From the NCBI GenBank assembly GCA_900468805.1, contig UEIF01000035.1, positions 106,123-170,122 of the forward strand: 64,000 bases of DNA, written 5' to 3'. Every line of letters starts with the position of its first letter. Position 1 is the first letter of the stretch. Origin of the DNA: Hyphomicrobiales bacterium. Its GTDB lineage: Bacteria; Pseudomonadota; Alphaproteobacteria; Rhizobiales; Rhizobiaceae. Made by a program: the position numbers and the translations under genes. The notes below the pieces were generated by a model. The model made no database searches and was not told the origin of the DNA. It worked only from the letters and a program-made list of their open reading frames with translations. This document shows, one piece after another, positions 1-8,201 of the stretch.

Positions 1-523
1 CGATCGGCGCGCCGAGCTGCGGGAACATGGCGTACCAGCTGCGCTTGCCGGGAGGCGCGTTTTCGGTTGCGAGCAGCACGGCACCGCCCCATTCGCCACC
101 GAGGCCGAGGCCCTGGCCGAAGCGGCACAGCGCCAGCAGCAGCGGAGCGGCGATGCCGATCGCATCGTAGCCAGGCAGGATGCCGATGACGACGGTCGAC
201 AGGCCCATGGTCATGAGGGCGGCCACCAGCGTCGCCTTGCGGCCGACCTTGTCGCCGAAATGGCCGAAGACCACGGCACCGAAGGGGCGGGCGAAGAAGG
301 CGATCGAGAAGGTCACGAGCGACTGCAGGAGCGCGGAGGTCGGATCGCTCGAGGGGAAGAAGAGGTGCGGGAAAACGATGACGGCTGCCGTCGCGTAGAC
401 GTAGAAGTCGAAGAATTCGATGGTCGTGCCGATGAGGCTGGCGATCAGGACGCGTGCGGGGGAATTGACTTGCGTGCTGCTCGAAGGGCTCGGCGATACG
501 GAGATCGCTTCTGTCATGTTCAT
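1..523 (-). CDS. MFS transporter, metabolite:H+ symporter type (5' part only)
   Basis: This is the N-terminal part (174 residues) of an inner-membrane major facilitator protein; the rest lies beyond the window edge. After a polar Ser/Thr-rich start come hydrophobic helices. The loop GHFGDKVGRKATL is the MFS signature between helices 2 and 3, and RFGQGLGLGGEWGG with a following ATENAP resembles the metabolite:H+ symporter branch (ShiA/ProP/KgtP-like). Family knowledge gives proton-coupled uptake of an organic acid or betaine; the substrate cannot be told from this part. The start at 523 (Met-Asn-Met) has a GGA just upstream; a second ATG six bases on is possible. It is transcribed away from aqpZ. 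Confidence 0.85.
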   Translation of the reverse strand, partial: MNMTEAISVSPSPSSSTQVNSPARVLIASLIGTTIEFFDFYVYATAAVIVFPHLFFPSSDPTSALLQSLVTFSIAFFARPFGAVVFGHFGDKVGRKATLVAALMTMGLSTVVIGILPGYDAIGIAAPLLLALCRFGQGLGLGGEWGGAVLLATENAPPGKRSWYAMFPQLGAPI

Positions 524-727
524 TCCAATCAGTATTTTTATCGATTTGCTTGGGAGGCTGCCGCTCTTAACGCAATTTTAAGGTCGAGAAAATGCCGGAC
601 ACGCAAGAATATGACGCAAGCGACATCCGCTGAAGTGACAGGGCATCTCTCGATGCGGGTATCCGTCTTCCCAGGCTCACCGCTTTTCTCAACCTTGCAT
701 CAGGCTTGCCGCGGGCTAACCCCGATT

Positions 728-760
728 CTTGACCGGAATCGAATTGTATTTGATTTATAA
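728..760 (+). promoter_or_regulatory. candidate promoter for aqpZ
   Basis: CTTGAC at 728-733 matches the rhizobial -35 consensus exactly. An AT-rich TTTATA at 754-759 could be the -10, but the spacing (20 bases) is longer than ideal, so the match is only moderate. It lies 34-66 bases ahead of the aqpZ start. Confidence 0.35.
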
Positions 761-793
761 AAACTCCCTGGTTGAGGGAATAAAGGGGCATAT

Positions 794-1480
794 ATGCAAA
801 AAAGTCTTGCCGCCGAGTTTTTCGGCACGTTCTGGTTGGTCTTCGGCGGATGCGGCAGCGCCGTGTTCGCGGCCGCCTATCCCGAACTTGGAATCGGGTT
901 TGCCGGCGTGGCGCTGGCGTTTGGTTTGACTGTCGTCACCATGGCCTATGCTGTGGGCGGTATCTCCGGCGGCCATTTCAATCCCGCCGTCTCTCTCGGC
1001 CTTGTTGCTGCCGGACGTTTTCCCGCGGCGCGGCTCATTCCCTATATCGTCGCACAGGTGATCGGTGCCATTGTCGCCGCTGCAGCGCTCTATCTCATCG
1101 CCAGCGGCAAGGCGGGTTTCGAACTCGGCGGGTTTGCCGCCAATGGATATGGCGAACATTCTCCGGGCGGTTATTCGCTGCTTTCAGCGCTGCTGATCGA
1201 AGTTCTGCTGACCATGTTCTTCCTGATCATCATCCTGGGATCGACCAGCAGCAGGGTGCCCGCCGGCTTTGCGCCGCTTGCGATAGGCCTGGGGCTGACG
1301 CTGATTCATCTCGTCGCGATTCCTGTGACGAACACCTCCGTCAACCCGGCGCGTTCCACCGGGCAGGCGCTTTTCGTCGGCGGCTGGGCGCTGCAGCAGC
1401 TCTGGCTGTTCTGGATCGCGCCACTTGTCGGAGGCGCGATCGGCGGCCTCGTCTGGAAAATCTTCGGCGATAAGGACTGA
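794..1480 (+). CDS. aqpZ: Aquaporin Z
   Basis: This inner-membrane water channel of the MIP family has 228 residues, the usual AqpZ length. Both half-helix NPA motifs are present, in HFNPAVS (residues 63-65) and SVNPARS (184-186). The selectivity-filter positions look like a water channel rather than a glycerol facilitator: a Phe near 43, His172, and Arg187 just after the second NPA. Six hydrophobic segments are visible. The ATG at 794 follows AAAGGGG closely. It stands alone, divergent from the MFS gene, and is followed by its own terminator. It sits directly ahead of ddl, where murB would be expected in a complete dcw cluster. Confidence 0.95.
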   Translation: MQKSLAAEFFGTFWLVFGGCGSAVFAAAYPELGIGFAGVALAFGLTVVTMAYAVGGISGGHFNPAVSLGLVAAGRFPAARLIPYIVAQVIGAIVAAAALYLIASGKAGFELGGFAANGYGEHSPGGYSLLSALLIEVLLTMFFLIIILGSTSSRVPAGFAPLAIGLGLTLIHLVAIPVTNTSVNPARSTGQALFVGGWALQQLWLFWIAPLVGGAIGGLVWKIFGDKD

Positions 1481-1506
1481 CTGCAAAATATCTGGACATA
1501 CCATTG

Positions 1507-1537
1507 AACCCGCGTGGTTTTTCCGCGCGGGTTTTTC
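1507..1537 (+). terminator. rho-independent terminator of aqpZ
   Basis: The stem AACCCGCG (1507-1514) pairs with CGCGGGTT (1526-1533). The T-rich tail TTTTTCG follows. Confidence 0.8.
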
Positions 1538-1620
1538 GTTTCCCATCGTCCTCGCGGCCTGTCCGCTGCGATATTTGCGCGGTCGCGAGGGGCAGAAAAT
1601 GAAGCGCGCTGAAAGGCGGA

Positions 1621-1650
1621 GTTAACGAAAGTAAACGATTCGTTAACCAT
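1621..1650 (+). promoter_or_regulatory. candidate CtrA-binding site upstream of ddl-ftsQAZ
   Basis: An inverted repeat GTTAACG (1621-1627) / CGTTAAC (1641-1647) ends in TTAACCAT (1643-1650), which equals the CtrA half-site described for alphaproteobacteria. The first arm also supplies TTAA, but the classic TTAA-N7-TTAA spacing is not exact. It lies 107 bases before the ddl start. CtrA controls division genes in Caulobacter and Sinorhizobium; binding here is inference. Confidence 0.45.
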
Positions 1651-1756
1651 AATGATGCTCTAATGCACCCAAGTCAGACAAAGGCCACGAACCGCGCAGA
1701 CCAGCTCCGCGCAAGCCTCGGTTCTGCAAAGTGAAAGTTATTTTTTGGGGGTGTTG

Positions 1757-2683
1757 ATGAGTCGCGAACACGTAGCTGTCCTGATGGGCGGATTTTCCTC
1801 GGAGAGGCCTGTCAGCCTTTCCTCGGGAAAGGCGTGTGCCGATGCCCTCGAAGGTGAAGGCTTCAAAGTGACGCGCATCGATGTCGAGCGCGATATTTCC
1901 GAAAAGCTCGCTGCTCTGAAGCCCGATGTTGCCTTCAATGCCTTGCACGGGCCTTTCGGCGAAGACGGGACCATCCAGGGCATCCTCGAATATCTGCAGA
2001 TCCCCTATACGCATTCGGGCGTGCTCGCCTCGGCGCTTGCCATGGACAAGGGCCGGGCGAAGCGTGTGGCCGGCACCGCCGGCGTTCCGGTTGCCGAATC
2101 GCAGGTACTGAATCGCTTCTCATTCCCGTCGGAACATCCGATGAAGGCGCCTTATGTGGTGAAGCCGGTGCGCGAGGGTTCCAGCTTCGGCGTCGTCATC
2201 GTGGGCGAGGATCAGGCGCATCCGCCGCAGGTCATCGGCTCGGCAGAGTGGCGCTATGGCGAAGAAGTCATCGTCGAGCGCTACATCCACGGCCGCGAGC
2301 TGACTTGCGGTGTGATGGGCGATCAACCCATGGATGTCATCGAGGTGGTACCACAGGGCCACAATTTCTATGATTACGACTCCAAGTATGCGTCGGGTGG
2401 ATCAAAACATGTCTTGCCGGCTAAAATTTCACCGAAAATTTACCAAAAAATACAAACATTGGCGTTAAGGGCGCATCAAGCAATCGGTTGCCGCGGCGTC
2501 AGTCGGTCCGACTTTCGTTACGACGATCGTTTCTCCGAAGACGGCGAGCTTATCTGGCTGGAGGTCAATACCCAGCCGGGCATGACTCCAACCTCCCTTG
2601 TGCCCGAAATGGCCGGCCATGCCGGATATTCCTTTGGTGCATTTCTCCGGTGGATGGTGGAGGACGCGTCTTGTTTGCGTTGA
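1757..2683 (+). CDS. ddl: D-alanine--D-alanine ligase
   Basis: This cytoplasmic ATP-grasp enzyme joins two D-Ala for the peptidoglycan pentapeptide and has 308 residues. The N-terminal VAVLMGGFSSERPVSLSSG is the Ddl signature carrying the substrate-binding Glu and Ser. Further on are NALHGPFGEDGTIQG, the ATP-grasp stretch VVKPVREGSSFGV, the loop YDYDSKYASGG, and the metal-binding end LEVNTQPGMTP. I chose the ATG at 1757 because GGGGGTG sits five bases ahead; an in-frame TTG at 1745 lies upstream of that Shine-Dalgarno. The end overlaps ftsQ by 13 bases, so ddl-ftsQ-ftsA are translationally linked. Confidence 0.96.
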   Translation: MSREHVAVLMGGFSSERPVSLSSGKACADALEGEGFKVTRIDVERDISEKLAALKPDVAFNALHGPFGEDGTIQGILEYLQIPYTHSGVLASALAMDKGRAKRVAGTAGVPVAESQVLNRFSFPSEHPMKAPYVVKPVREGSSFGVVIVGEDQAHPPQVIGSAEWRYGEEVIVERYIHGRELTCGVMGDQPMDVIEVVPQGHNFYDYDSKYASGGSKHVLPAKISPKIYQKIQTLALRAHQAIGCRGVSRSDFRYDDRFSEDGELIWLEVNTQPGMTPTSLVPEMAGHAGYSFGAFLRWMVEDASCLR

Positions 2684-3603
2684 CGGTCAAAAGGATAGGG
2701 CGCCCCAGCCGTTATGCCGAGCTTCCCGCTATGGAAGCCGACGAGCGCCGCGTGCTGCCGCGTCCGCTGCGCCGCGTCGTGCGCTTCCTCGTCAGCCTCG
2801 GTAGCGGCCGCATCCATATCCCTGTTCATACGGGGACGGTTTCGGCGCTCGGCTTCCTGGCGGCGACCGGTCTCTACGGCATGTCGCTCGGCGGTCATAC
2901 GGAGGCCGTCGCGCAGGCAACGACCAGCGCTGTCGGCTTTGCCATCGAGGACGTGAAGGTTTCCGGCAACAATCAGACCTCAGAAATCGAGATCTTGCAG
3001 CTTCTCGGCCTTGATGGCGCGACGTCGCTCGTGGCCCTCGACGTCGATGCTGCGCGCCAGAAGATCGCGCGCCTCCCCTGGGTCGAAGATGTCGAAGTCC
3101 GTAAGGTCTATCCGAAGACGATCGAGGTGAAGCTCTCGGAGCGTAGCGCTTACGCCATCTGGCAGCATGGCCAGGAACTTTCGCTGATCGAGAAGAGCGG
3201 CAGCGTGATTGCGCCGCTTCGCGACAATAAGTTTTCGACCCTGCCGCTCGTCGTTGGCCGCGATGCCGAAACGGCTGCGGCGTCCATCCAGGATGCGTTC
3301 GCCAAGTGGCCTGACGTCAAGGGCCGTGTGAAGGCCTTTGTCTGGGTTTCCGGCCGTCGCTGGGACCTGCACATGGATAATGGCGTCGTCGTCAAGCTGC
3401 CGGAAGATGATATCGACCAGGCACTCGCGACGCTTTCGAAATTCGATAAAGAACAACAGCTTCTGGAGCGCGATATCGCCGCAGTCGATCTCAGGCTGCC
3501 GGATCGCACGACGATCCAGCTGACGCCTGAGGCGGCAGCCCGCCGACAGGCAGCAGTTACGACGCGCACCAAGGACTTGAAGAAGGCGGGGCAGAATATA
3601 TGA
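2671..3603 (+). CDS. ftsQ: Cell division protein FtsQ
   Basis: FtsQ is a bitopic inner-membrane divisome protein that links FtsB/FtsL to FtsK and late proteins. This copy has 310 residues: a basic cytoplasmic N-terminus, one transmembrane helix near residues 50-70 (TVSALGFLAATGLYGMSLGG), then a periplasmic POTRA domain starting at FAIEDVKVSGNNQTSE and the FtsQ beta domain (LPWVEDVEVRKVYPKTIEVK). The start is a TTG at 2671, with GGAGGA at 2659-2664 inside the end of ddl. Longer reading upstream would run far into ddl and is unlikely. The stop overlaps the ftsA start as ATGA. Confidence 0.93.
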   Translation: MFALTVKRIGRPSRYAELPAMEADERRVLPRPLRRVVRFLVSLGSGRIHIPVHTGTVSALGFLAATGLYGMSLGGHTEAVAQATTSAVGFAIEDVKVSGNNQTSEIEILQLLGLDGATSLVALDVDAARQKIARLPWVEDVEVRKVYPKTIEVKLSERSAYAIWQHGQELSLIEKSGSVIAPLRDNKFSTLPLVVGRDAETAAASIQDAFAKWPDVKGRVKAFVWVSGRRWDLHMDNGVVVKLPEDDIDQALATLSKFDKEQQLLERDIAAVDLRLPDRTTIQLTPEAAARRQAAVTTRTKDLKKAGQNI

Positions 3604-4931
3604 GCTTGTTCGGTTCGTCCCATTTTGGATTGCCGCGCCTGAAGCCGCTTTCGTCGAAGCGGTCGCATATCGTTTCGGTGCTCGACATCGGCTCGACCAA
3701 GGTCGTCTGCATGATCGGCCGGCTGACGCCGCGCGAGGAAAGCCAGATCCTGCCTGGCCGTACGCACAATATCGAGATCATCGGCATCGGCCATCAGCGC
3801 TCGCGCGGCATCAAGACCGGCGTGATCGCCGATCTCGATGCGTTGGAAAGCGTCATCCGTCTCGCTGTCGATGCGGCCGAACGCATGGCGGGGCTCACAG
3901 TCGAAAGCCTGATCGTCAACCTGACGGCCGGCCGTCTCGGCAGCGACATCTACACGGCGACCATCGATCTCGGCGGCCAGGAAGTCGAGTTGAACGACCT
4001 GAAGAAAGTGCTGTCCGCCGCCTGCCAGCAGTCGCTGCGCCAGGACCGGGCCGTCCTGCATTCGCTGGCGACCGGCTTTTCGCTCGACGGCGAACGCGGG
4101 ATCCGCGATCCGCTGGCAATGTATGGCGATGCGCTCGGCGTCGACATGCATGTGGTGACGGCGGAACGCTCGGCACTCAAAAATCTCGAACTTAGCGTCA
4201 ATCGCGCGCATCTTTCGGTGGAAGGAATCGTTGCAACACCTTATGCATCTGGTCTTGCCGCACTCGTCGACGATGAAGTCGAACTTGGCTGTGCGGCCAT
4301 CGACATGGGCGGCGGCACGACGACGATTTCGGTCTTTGCCGAAGGCAAGCTTGTCCATACCGATGCTGTCGGCCTCGGCGGTCATCATGTGACGACCGAC
4401 CTTGCGCGCGGCCTTTCCACTCGGATCGAGGATGCAGAACGTTTGAAGGTGGTCCACGCTTCGGCGCTGAGCAATTCTTCCGACGAGCGCGAACTGATCT
4501 CCATTCCGCCGATCGGCGAGGATGACCGTGATCAGCCTAGCCAGGTGCCGCGGGCTCTGGTTTCGCGCATCGTTTCGGCGCGCATCGAGGAGACGATGGA
4601 ACTCATCCGCGACCGGATCCAGCGTTCGGGCTTCAGCCCGATCGTCGGAAAGCGTGTCGTTCTGACGGGGGGCGCCAGCCAGCTGACGGGTCTTGCCGAA
4701 GTGGCACGGCGCATTCTGGCCCGCAACGTCCGGATCGGTCGTCCGATGGGCGTCTCGGGTCTTCCGACGGCGGCCAAGGGCCCGGCCTTTTCGACGGCTG
4801 TCGGGTTGATGATCTATCCGCAAGTCGCGGACATGGAGACACATGCGTCACAGAGCAGCCTGCTCATGTCGCTTGGGGGTAATAACAGCCGCATCGCCCG
4901 CATGGGCCAGTGGCTGAAGGAAAGCTTTTGA
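3600..4931 (+). CDS. ftsA: Cell division protein FtsA
   Basis: FtsA is an actin-fold ATPase that tethers FtsZ filaments to the inner membrane and recruits the divisome. It has 443 residues, normal for rhizobia. Visible are the phosphate-1 loop VLDIGSTKVVCMIG (about 26-39), the 1C/SHS2 region with TAGRLGSDIYT, the phosphate-2 stretch AAIDMGGGTTTISVF, and the adenosine motif VVLTGGASQLTGL. The C-terminus GQWLKESF fits the amphipathic membrane-targeting helix of the family. It overlaps ftsQ by four bases, and ftsZ follows 56 bases later. Confidence 0.96.
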   Translation: MSLFGSSHFGLPRLKPLSSKRSHIVSVLDIGSTKVVCMIGRLTPREESQILPGRTHNIEIIGIGHQRSRGIKTGVIADLDALESVIRLAVDAAERMAGLTVESLIVNLTAGRLGSDIYTATIDLGGQEVELNDLKKVLSAACQQSLRQDRAVLHSLATGFSLDGERGIRDPLAMYGDALGVDMHVVTAERSALKNLELSVNRAHLSVEGIVATPYASGLAALVDDEVELGCAAIDMGGGTTTISVFAEGKLVHTDAVGLGGHHVTTDLARGLSTRIEDAERLKVVHASALSNSSDERELISIPPIGEDDRDQPSQVPRALVSRIVSARIEETMELIRDRIQRSGFSPIVGKRVVLTGGASQLTGLAEVARRILARNVRIGRPMGVSGLPTAAKGPAFSTAVGLMIYPQVADMETHASQSSLLMSLGGNNSRIARMGQWLKESF

Positions 4932-4987
4932 AATTGAGTGAATTGGCCGGCGTGGCGATGCGGCCAGAGAGAGAAGGAACTGGTACC

Positions 4988-6691
4988 ATGACTATCAAGC
5001 TGCAAAAGCCTGACATCACCGAGCTGAAGCCGCGCATCACCGTGTTCGGCGTCGGCGGCGGCGGCGGCAATGCCGTCAATAACATGATTTCCGCAGGCCT
5101 CCAGGGCGTCGACTTCGTCGTTGCCAACACGGATGCCCAGGCACTGACCATGACGAAGGCCGAACGGATCATCCAGCTCGGCGCCAGCGTTACCGAAGGC
5201 CTTGGCGCCGGTTCGCAGCCGGAAGTCGGCCGTGCGGCCGCCGAAGAATGCATCGACGAGATCGTCGATCACCTGAACGGTACGCATATGTGCTTCGTCA
5301 CCGCCGGCATGGGCGGCGGCACGGGTACGGGTGCTGCTCCCGTCGTCGCACAGGCCGCCCGCAACAAGGGCATCCTGACGGTCGGCGTGGTCACCAAGCC
5401 GTTCCACTTCGAAGGCGGACGCCGCATGCGTCTGGCCGAATCCGGCATCCAGGAACTGCAGAAGTCCGTCGATACGCTGATCGTCATTCCGAACCAGAAC
5501 CTCTTCCGGATCGCCAACGACAAGACGACCTTCGCCGACGCCTTCGCCATGGCCGATCAGGTTCTCTACTCGGGCGTTGCCTGCATCACCGACCTGATGG
5601 TGAAGGAAGGCCTCATCAACCTCGACTTCGCCGACGTCCGCTCGGTCATGCGAGAAATGGGCCGCGCTATGATGGGTACCGGCGAGGCTTCCGGTTCGGG
5701 CCGCGCCATGCAGGCCGCCGAAGCGGCGATCGCCAACCCGCTGCTCGACGAAACCTCGATGAAGGGCGCACAGGGCCTGCTGATCTCCATCACCGGCGGT
5801 CGCGACCTCACCCTCTTCGAAGTCGACGAAGCTGCGACCCGCATCCGCGAGGAAGTCGATCCGGACGCCAACATCATCCTCGGCGCAACCTTCGACGAAT
5901 CGCTTGAAGGCATCATCCGCGTCTCGGTCGTCGCTACTGGCATCGACCGCGCGATGCGCGAAGGAACCGACCGCACGTTCCAGCCGGCAACAAAGCCGAT
6001 TATCCGTCCCTCCGCGGCCGTTGCTCCGGCACCGGCCGCAGTTCAGCCTGCTCCGATCATGCAGGCACCGAAGGCCGACCAGATTGCACAGACCATTCGC
6101 GAAGCTGAAATCGCAATGGAACGCGAACTGGAAATGCCGGCCCCGCGTGCCGCTGCTCCGATCCAGCAGCAGCCGGTGATGCAGGAAACCTTCCGTCCGC
6201 AGAGCAAGATCTTCGCTTCTGCACCGGAAGCAGCCCCGGTCATGCGCCAGGCTCCGGTACAGCAGGCTCCGGTCATGCATCAGCCGGCTCCGACGCCGGT
6301 CATGCAGCAGCGTCACGAGCCGGTGATCCGTCAGGCTCCTGAACAGGTTCGCATGCCGAAGGTCGAAGACTTCCCGCCGGTCGTCCAGGCCGAGATCGAC
6401 CATCGCTCGCAGCCTGCTGCTTCGCACGTCCAGGAAGAGCGTGGCCCGATGGGTCTGCTTAAGCGAATCACCAATTCGCTCGGCCGCCGCGAAGAGGAAG
6501 TCGCGCCGGAAATGACGTCTGCGCCGGCTGCCTCATCGCAGCAGCGCCGCCCGTTGTCGCCGGAAGCAAGCCTCTACGCACCGCGTCGCGGCAACCTCGA
6601 CGACCAGGGGCGTGCGGTTCCGCAGGCCCGCATGATGCAGGAAGACGACCAGCTGGAAATCCCGGCCTTCCTGCGCCGTCAGTCGAACTGA
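4988..6691 (+). CDS. ftsZ: Cell division protein FtsZ
   Basis: This tubulin-like GTPase forms the Z-ring. It has 567 residues, much longer than the 383 of E. coli, as is usual for rhizobial FtsZ1. The nucleotide-binding start ITVFGVGGGGGNAVNNM and the tubulin signature GMGGGTGTG (107-115) are intact, as is the T7-loop region NLDFADVRSVM. From about residue 320 to 545 runs a Pro/Ala/Gln-rich disordered linker with repeated Pro-Val-Met-Gln units. It ends in the conserved C-terminal peptide LEIPAFLRRQSN that binds FtsA. The ATG at 4988 has GAAGGAA eight bases ahead; upstream in-frame codons overlap ftsA and lack a ribosome site. Confidence 0.97.
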   Translation: MTIKLQKPDITELKPRITVFGVGGGGGNAVNNMISAGLQGVDFVVANTDAQALTMTKAERIIQLGASVTEGLGAGSQPEVGRAAAEECIDEIVDHLNGTHMCFVTAGMGGGTGTGAAPVVAQAARNKGILTVGVVTKPFHFEGGRRMRLAESGIQELQKSVDTLIVIPNQNLFRIANDKTTFADAFAMADQVLYSGVACITDLMVKEGLINLDFADVRSVMREMGRAMMGTGEASGSGRAMQAAEAAIANPLLDETSMKGAQGLLISITGGRDLTLFEVDEAATRIREEVDPDANIILGATFDESLEGIIRVSVVATGIDRAMREGTDRTFQPATKPIIRPSAAVAPAPAAVQPAPIMQAPKADQIAQTIREAEIAMERELEMPAPRAAAPIQQQPVMQETFRPQSKIFASAPEAAPVMRQAPVQQAPVMHQPAPTPVMQQRHEPVIRQAPEQVRMPKVEDFPPVVQAEIDHRSQPAASHVQEERGPMGLLKRITNSLGRREEEVAPEMTSAPAASSQQRRPLSPEASLYAPRRGNLDDQGRAVPQARMMQEDDQLEIPAFLRRQSN

Positions 6692-6711
6692 GAAAAGCAC
6701 TTCTCCACAGA

Positions 6712-6745
6712 AAACGCCCGGGACCGAAATCCCGGGCGTTTGCAT
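6712..6745 (+). terminator. rho-independent terminator of ftsZ
   Basis: A perfect 12-bp stem, 6712-6723 with 6730-6741, has a 6-base loop and a short T-containing tail. It closes the ddl-ftsQAZ unit. Confidence 0.85.
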
Positions 6746-6952
6746 TTCTATATGCCTGAATTCTAAATGTTTTTAGTCTGTGTGATTTCGTAACAAAGCG
6801 AAAGAAACAGTGATTTGGATTGCAGCGCGCGTCCACGTAAGTATGAAGCAAGCGAACTGCCCCAAGACTCCGCCTCGAGTGGTGCTGGGCAGCATAGAAG
6901 ATAAGCGGACCGGTTGGCATCAACGGGTACGGAATAATAAAGGCAGAATTTT

Positions 6953-7909
6953 ATGGGCATTGGCTTGCTGGGCTTTCAGACGACGGTATCGCGTCCGGTG
7001 ACACTTTCGGGCATCGGCGTTCATTCGGGTGCTGACGTTTCGATCACCTTCAATCCGGCCGAAGCCGGCACCGGCGTTATTTTCCAGCGCATCCATGACA
7101 ATGGCGACGTTACCGAACTGAAGGCTGTTTCCTCGCAGGTTGGCAATACCGATCTCTGCACCGTGCTCGGCTTCTCGGCTGCACATTCCGTCGCGACGGT
7201 CGAACATGTGATGGCCGCCGTTTATGCTCTCGGCCTCGACAATGTCGTGATCGAAGTCAGCGGCACCGAAATGCCGATCATGGATGGCAGCTCGGTTCCC
7301 TTCGTCGAAGCCATCGAGCAGGTCGGCCTCGTTTCCCTCGGCGTCAAGCGCCGTTACATCCGCATCACCAAGCCGGTTCGTATCGAGCATGGCGGTTCCT
7401 GGAGCGAGTTCCGCCCCTATGACGGCACGCGCTTCGAAGTCGAGATCGATTTCGAATGCCCGCTGATCGGCCGTCAGAAGTGGGAAGGCGATCTCACCGC
7501 AACCGTCTTCAAGACTGAGCTGTCGCGCGCGCGCACCTTCGGCTTCATGCGCGATGTCGAGCGTCTCTGGGCTTCGGGCCATGCTCTCGGCTCCTCGCTC
7601 GAAAACTCCGTTGTCATCTCCGATGACAACACCGTCATCAATGTCGAAGGCCTGCGCTACGCCAAGGACGAGTTCGTGCGTCACAAGACGCTCGATGCCG
7701 TTGGCGATCTGGCGCTTGCCGGCGCACAGTTCATCGGCTGCTACCGTTCCTATCGCGGCGGCCACAAGATGAACGCCAACGCCCTCAAGGCACTGCTCAG
7801 TGATCCCTCGGCCTATGAAGTGGTCGAGACCTCGACGCCGCGTCAGCGCGTTGCGGTTCGTGAATTCATTGCAGTCAGCGCTCCGGAATTCGCCCCCTGG
7901 TCGGCATGA
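6953..7909 (+). CDS. lpxC: UDP-3-O-acyl-N-acetylglucosamine deacetylase
   Basis: LpxC carries out the committed step of lipid A synthesis, removing acetate from UDP-3-O-acyl-GlcNAc in the cytosol. It has 318 residues, the family length. The zinc ligands are visible as His85 (VEHVMAAV), His244 and Asp248 (HKTLDAVGD), and the catalytic His271 in HKMNANAL. The N-terminal TVSRPVTLSGIGVHSG is the usual LpxC opening. The ATG at 6953 has an AAAGG ribosome site. Following ftsZ is normal for alphaproteobacteria. It has its own terminator on each side, so it is probably a single-gene unit. Confidence 0.97.
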   Translation: MGIGLLGFQTTVSRPVTLSGIGVHSGADVSITFNPAEAGTGVIFQRIHDNGDVTELKAVSSQVGNTDLCTVLGFSAAHSVATVEHVMAAVYALGLDNVVIEVSGTEMPIMDGSSVPFVEAIEQVGLVSLGVKRRYIRITKPVRIEHGGSWSEFRPYDGTRFEVEIDFECPLIGRQKWEGDLTATVFKTELSRARTFGFMRDVERLWASGHALGSSLENSVVISDDNTVINVEGLRYAKDEFVRHKTLDAVGDLALAGAQFIGCYRSYRGGHKMNANALKALLSDPSAYEVVETSTPRQRVAVREFIAVSAPEFAPWSA

Positions 7910-7935
7910 CCTCCAGATACCAATTAAGGCCAGGG

Positions 7936-7962
7936 CCGCCTCCTAACGGGGGCGGTTTTTTT
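7936..7962 (+). terminator. rho-independent terminator of lpxC
   Basis: The 8-bp stem CCGCCTCC (7936-7943) pairs with GGGGGCGG (7948-7955), with one G-U pair and a TAAC loop. Seven T follow. Confidence 0.88.
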
Positions 7963-8201
7963 ATGGGGAAGGGCGGATGGCGCGCGGATAGATGTTTTGC
8001 GGCATATATTTAGCCGCTGCCAGCTCGAATGCCGGTGAAAAGCCCGACATTCTCGGCGGCGCTGCCACAAAAATGCGTTAATGCGTGATCATTGCGTTGC
8101 TCTCGATGTACATTTGTGGCTAGAAACGCCAGCTAGGCGTGGCTGCTGTGGAGTGGACGGCGGCGGTGGGATTCTTTCGAATGGCTTATGCAAGGTCTGA
8201 C

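Noticed and set aside
3150..4844. A 564-codon open frame on the minus strand across ftsQ/ftsA
   Set aside because: High-GC antisense shadow; the plus strand encodes complete FtsQ and FtsA.
4814..6427. A 537-codon antisense frame across ftsZ
   Set aside because: Composition is Arg/Asp/His-rich and without motifs; ftsZ on the other strand is unambiguous.
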